Shown here: positions 20,784 to 22,084 of the stretch, piece after piece
Layout: the number at the start of each line of letters is the position of its first letter
How positions within the stretch are numbered: position 1 is the first letter of the stretch
From: JACZUI01 sp041599115
Lineage (GTDB): Bacteria; Actinomycetota; Acidimicrobiia; Spongiisociales; ZC4RG35
Reading direction: 5' to 3'
Assembly (NCBI GenBank): GCA_041599115.1
Contig: JBFHXF010000022.1
Span: 1-22,084 of the forward strand
Length of the DNA stretch: 22,084 bases
Notes under the pieces: model-generated
The model's input: only the letters and a program-made list of their open reading frames with translations
Told to the model about the DNA's origin: nothing
Database searches by the model: none
Position numbers and translations under genes: made by a program

Positions 20784-22084
20784 CTAGCGTCCCTTGACGT
20801 ATCGAGCGGCGGAGATCCCGGCTTTGCGCCCGGTGATCGACCCCCGCGTCAGCCCCGAGCCGCTGGGATAGTTGTGATAGAAAAATCCTCCGACCATCTC
20901 TCCCACCGCCCAAAGCCCGAGTATCGGACTGTCCTCTTCGCCTACGACCCTGCACTGCGGGTCGACCCGCACGCCGCCGTAGGTGAAGGTGATGCCGCAG
21001 GTAACCGCGTAGGCGTGAAAGGGCGGGGAGTCGAGCGGGAGCGCCCAGTTGGACTTTGCGGGCGTGATTCCCCGGGTTCGTTTCGCGTCCCTTCGTGATG
21101 CATCGAACTCACCGGGCTGCACCGACTGGTTGAAGCCTTCGATGTTGTACTTCAACTTTTCGCCGTCCACCCCCAGTTCCTCGGCAAGTTCCTCGATACT
21201 CCCGCCAACCAATGGGCGGCTGTTCAAATAAGGGCTCCTCAGGAAAGGAAGGGTCTTTTGGTCGAAAATTTGATACGCAACGCATGCGGGTTGCTCCAGG
21301 ATCTTTTTCCCGATTTTGGCGTAGGTGTAAACCTGGAAATCTTCTCCCTCGTCCACGAAGCGCTGACCGTCTCGGTTCACAATAACGCTGAAGGGATAAG
21401 AATAACGGGTGGTGTCCGTGGATTCGGCTTCCACATCCGCCGCCTCCGCGTCTATGACCGACGCGTGACAGCCGCTCCAATGGCCGTACGGCACCGCTCC
21501 CAACTCGAGAGACATGCGCAATCCGTCCCCGGTGTTGTAGCGGGTTCCCCTGACCTTGACCAAATCCCAGCCGGGCCCGAGATAGCGCGCTCTCATTTCC
21601 GGATTGGCCTCGAACCCGCCGCAGGCCAGTATTAGGGCCTTGGCGCGAAACTCTTTGTTACCCTCCGCCGTTTGCGCCATCACGCCATGGACCGCGCCGC
21701 TGGAGTCGGTGAGCAAGCCCACAGCGCGCACGCCGTAATCGATGGGAATGCCGGCTTGGCTCACGCTGTCGAAGAGCATCTCGACCAGTCCCCTGCCGCC
21801 TCCTCGAGCCATCACCGGAACCGTTCCCGACCGCCAAATAAACTTCCCTCCCTGCTTCGCCGCGTGGGTTACGTACACCTCCCAGAGCACTCCCCTCGAT
21901 GCCATCCAGGAGTTCGTGGGCAACGACTCCGTAACCAGGAGTTTTGTCAAAGTCGGGTCCGCGAGCCCCTCGGTCACCCGTATCAAATCGTTGTTGAAGC
22001 TGTCTGCGGAATACGACTCGACCTCGACTTTCGTGAACGGCAGCGTGGACGATTCCGCCAGGATCGGGCGAAGCTCGTCGAAGC
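20784..22084 (-). CDS. tcuA: FAD-dependent tricarballylate dehydrogenase-like flavoprotein, 5'-truncated
   Basis: The frame is open from the right edge (first full codon at 22082) to TAG at 20784, giving 432 visible residues; the N-terminus with the GxGxxG FAD fold is outside the window. It belongs to the fumarate reductase/succinate dehydrogenase flavoprotein superfamily. Phrases typical of the TcuA-like branch are ILACGGFEANPEMRARYLGP, KVRGTRYNTGDGLRMSLELG, YGHWSGCHAS, RFVDEGEDFQVYTYAKIG, FHAYAVTCGITFTYGGVRVD and VGEMVGGFFYHNYPSGSGL with the final FAD-binding GRKAG. In Salmonella TcuA oxidises tricarballylate to cis-aconitate. Substrate here is uncertain; related members act on other carboxylates or ketosteroids. 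It is convergent with the phage-like genes and looks intact. It is not a known phage function. Confidence 0.85.
   Translation of the reverse strand, partial: FDELRPILAESSTLPFTKVEVESYSADSFNNDLIRVTEGLADPTLTKLLVTESLPTNSWMASRGVLWEVYVTHAAKQGGKFIWRSGTVPVMARGGGRGLVEMLFDSVSQAGIPIDYGVRAVGLLTDSSGAVHGVMAQTAEGNKEFRAKALILACGGFEANPEMRARYLGPGWDLVKVRGTRYNTGDGLRMSLELGAVPYGHWSGCHASVIDAEAADVEAESTDTTRYSYPFSVIVNRDGQRFVDEGEDFQVYTYAKIGKKILEQPACVAYQIFDQKTLPFLRSPYLNSRPLVGGSIEELAEELGVDGEKLKYNIEGFNQSVQPGEFDASRRDAKRTRGITPAKSNWALPLDSPPFHAYAVTCGITFTYGGVRVDPQCRVVGEEDSPILGLWAVGEMVGGFFYHNYPSGSGLTRGSITGRKAGISAARYVKGR

Overview
This window looks like the packaging and virion-structure module of a tailed double-stranded DNA phage (Caudoviricetes), with a cellular-type metabolic gene at its right edge. 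Nothing in it identifies the host. The sequence is GC-rich and codons mostly end in G or C. I see no tRNA, rRNA, CRISPR array, integrase or transposase.

From about 19270 down to position 1 every gene I accept is on the minus strand, in late-gene order: a small-terminase-like protein, a GroES-like co-chaperonin, the large terminase as separate ATPase and nuclease genes, a membrane-anchored protein, a Glu-Pro repeat protein, a P22-type portal, a zinc-ribbon-like protein, a 55-residue basic protein, scaffold, major capsid protein, three tandem paralogous virion proteins, a 130-residue protein, an adaptor-like protein, a 1777-residue propeller/LamG protein, a short coiled-coil protein, and the start of another virion protein that runs off the left edge. 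Most junctions are ATGA, TGATG or GTGA overlaps, so the block probably works as one translationally coupled late operon. The order portal, scaffold, coat, adaptor, nozzle-like propeller protein resembles P22-like podoviruses. No tape measure, tail tube or sheath is seen, so a short-tailed virion is likely but not proven.

Stem-loops mark the scaffold and capsid genes: one just before scaffold, one that buries the ribosome binding site of the capsid gene, and a 12-bp terminator-like stem after the capsid gene. They would fit separate tuning of the most abundant virion proteins.

From 19269 to 20439 three small genes are on the plus strand: an SSB-like OB-fold protein, a beta-rich protein of unknown role and a 41-residue membrane peptide. 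The first shares a CATG start site with the small-terminase-like gene.

A structured, homopolymer-rich non-coding stretch (20440-20783) separates them from a convergent, 5'-truncated FAD-dependent tricarballylate-dehydrogenase-like gene. That gene is typical of cells, so 20440-20783 may be a prophage boundary, an assembly junction, or the flank of an unusual phage-borne metabolic gene.
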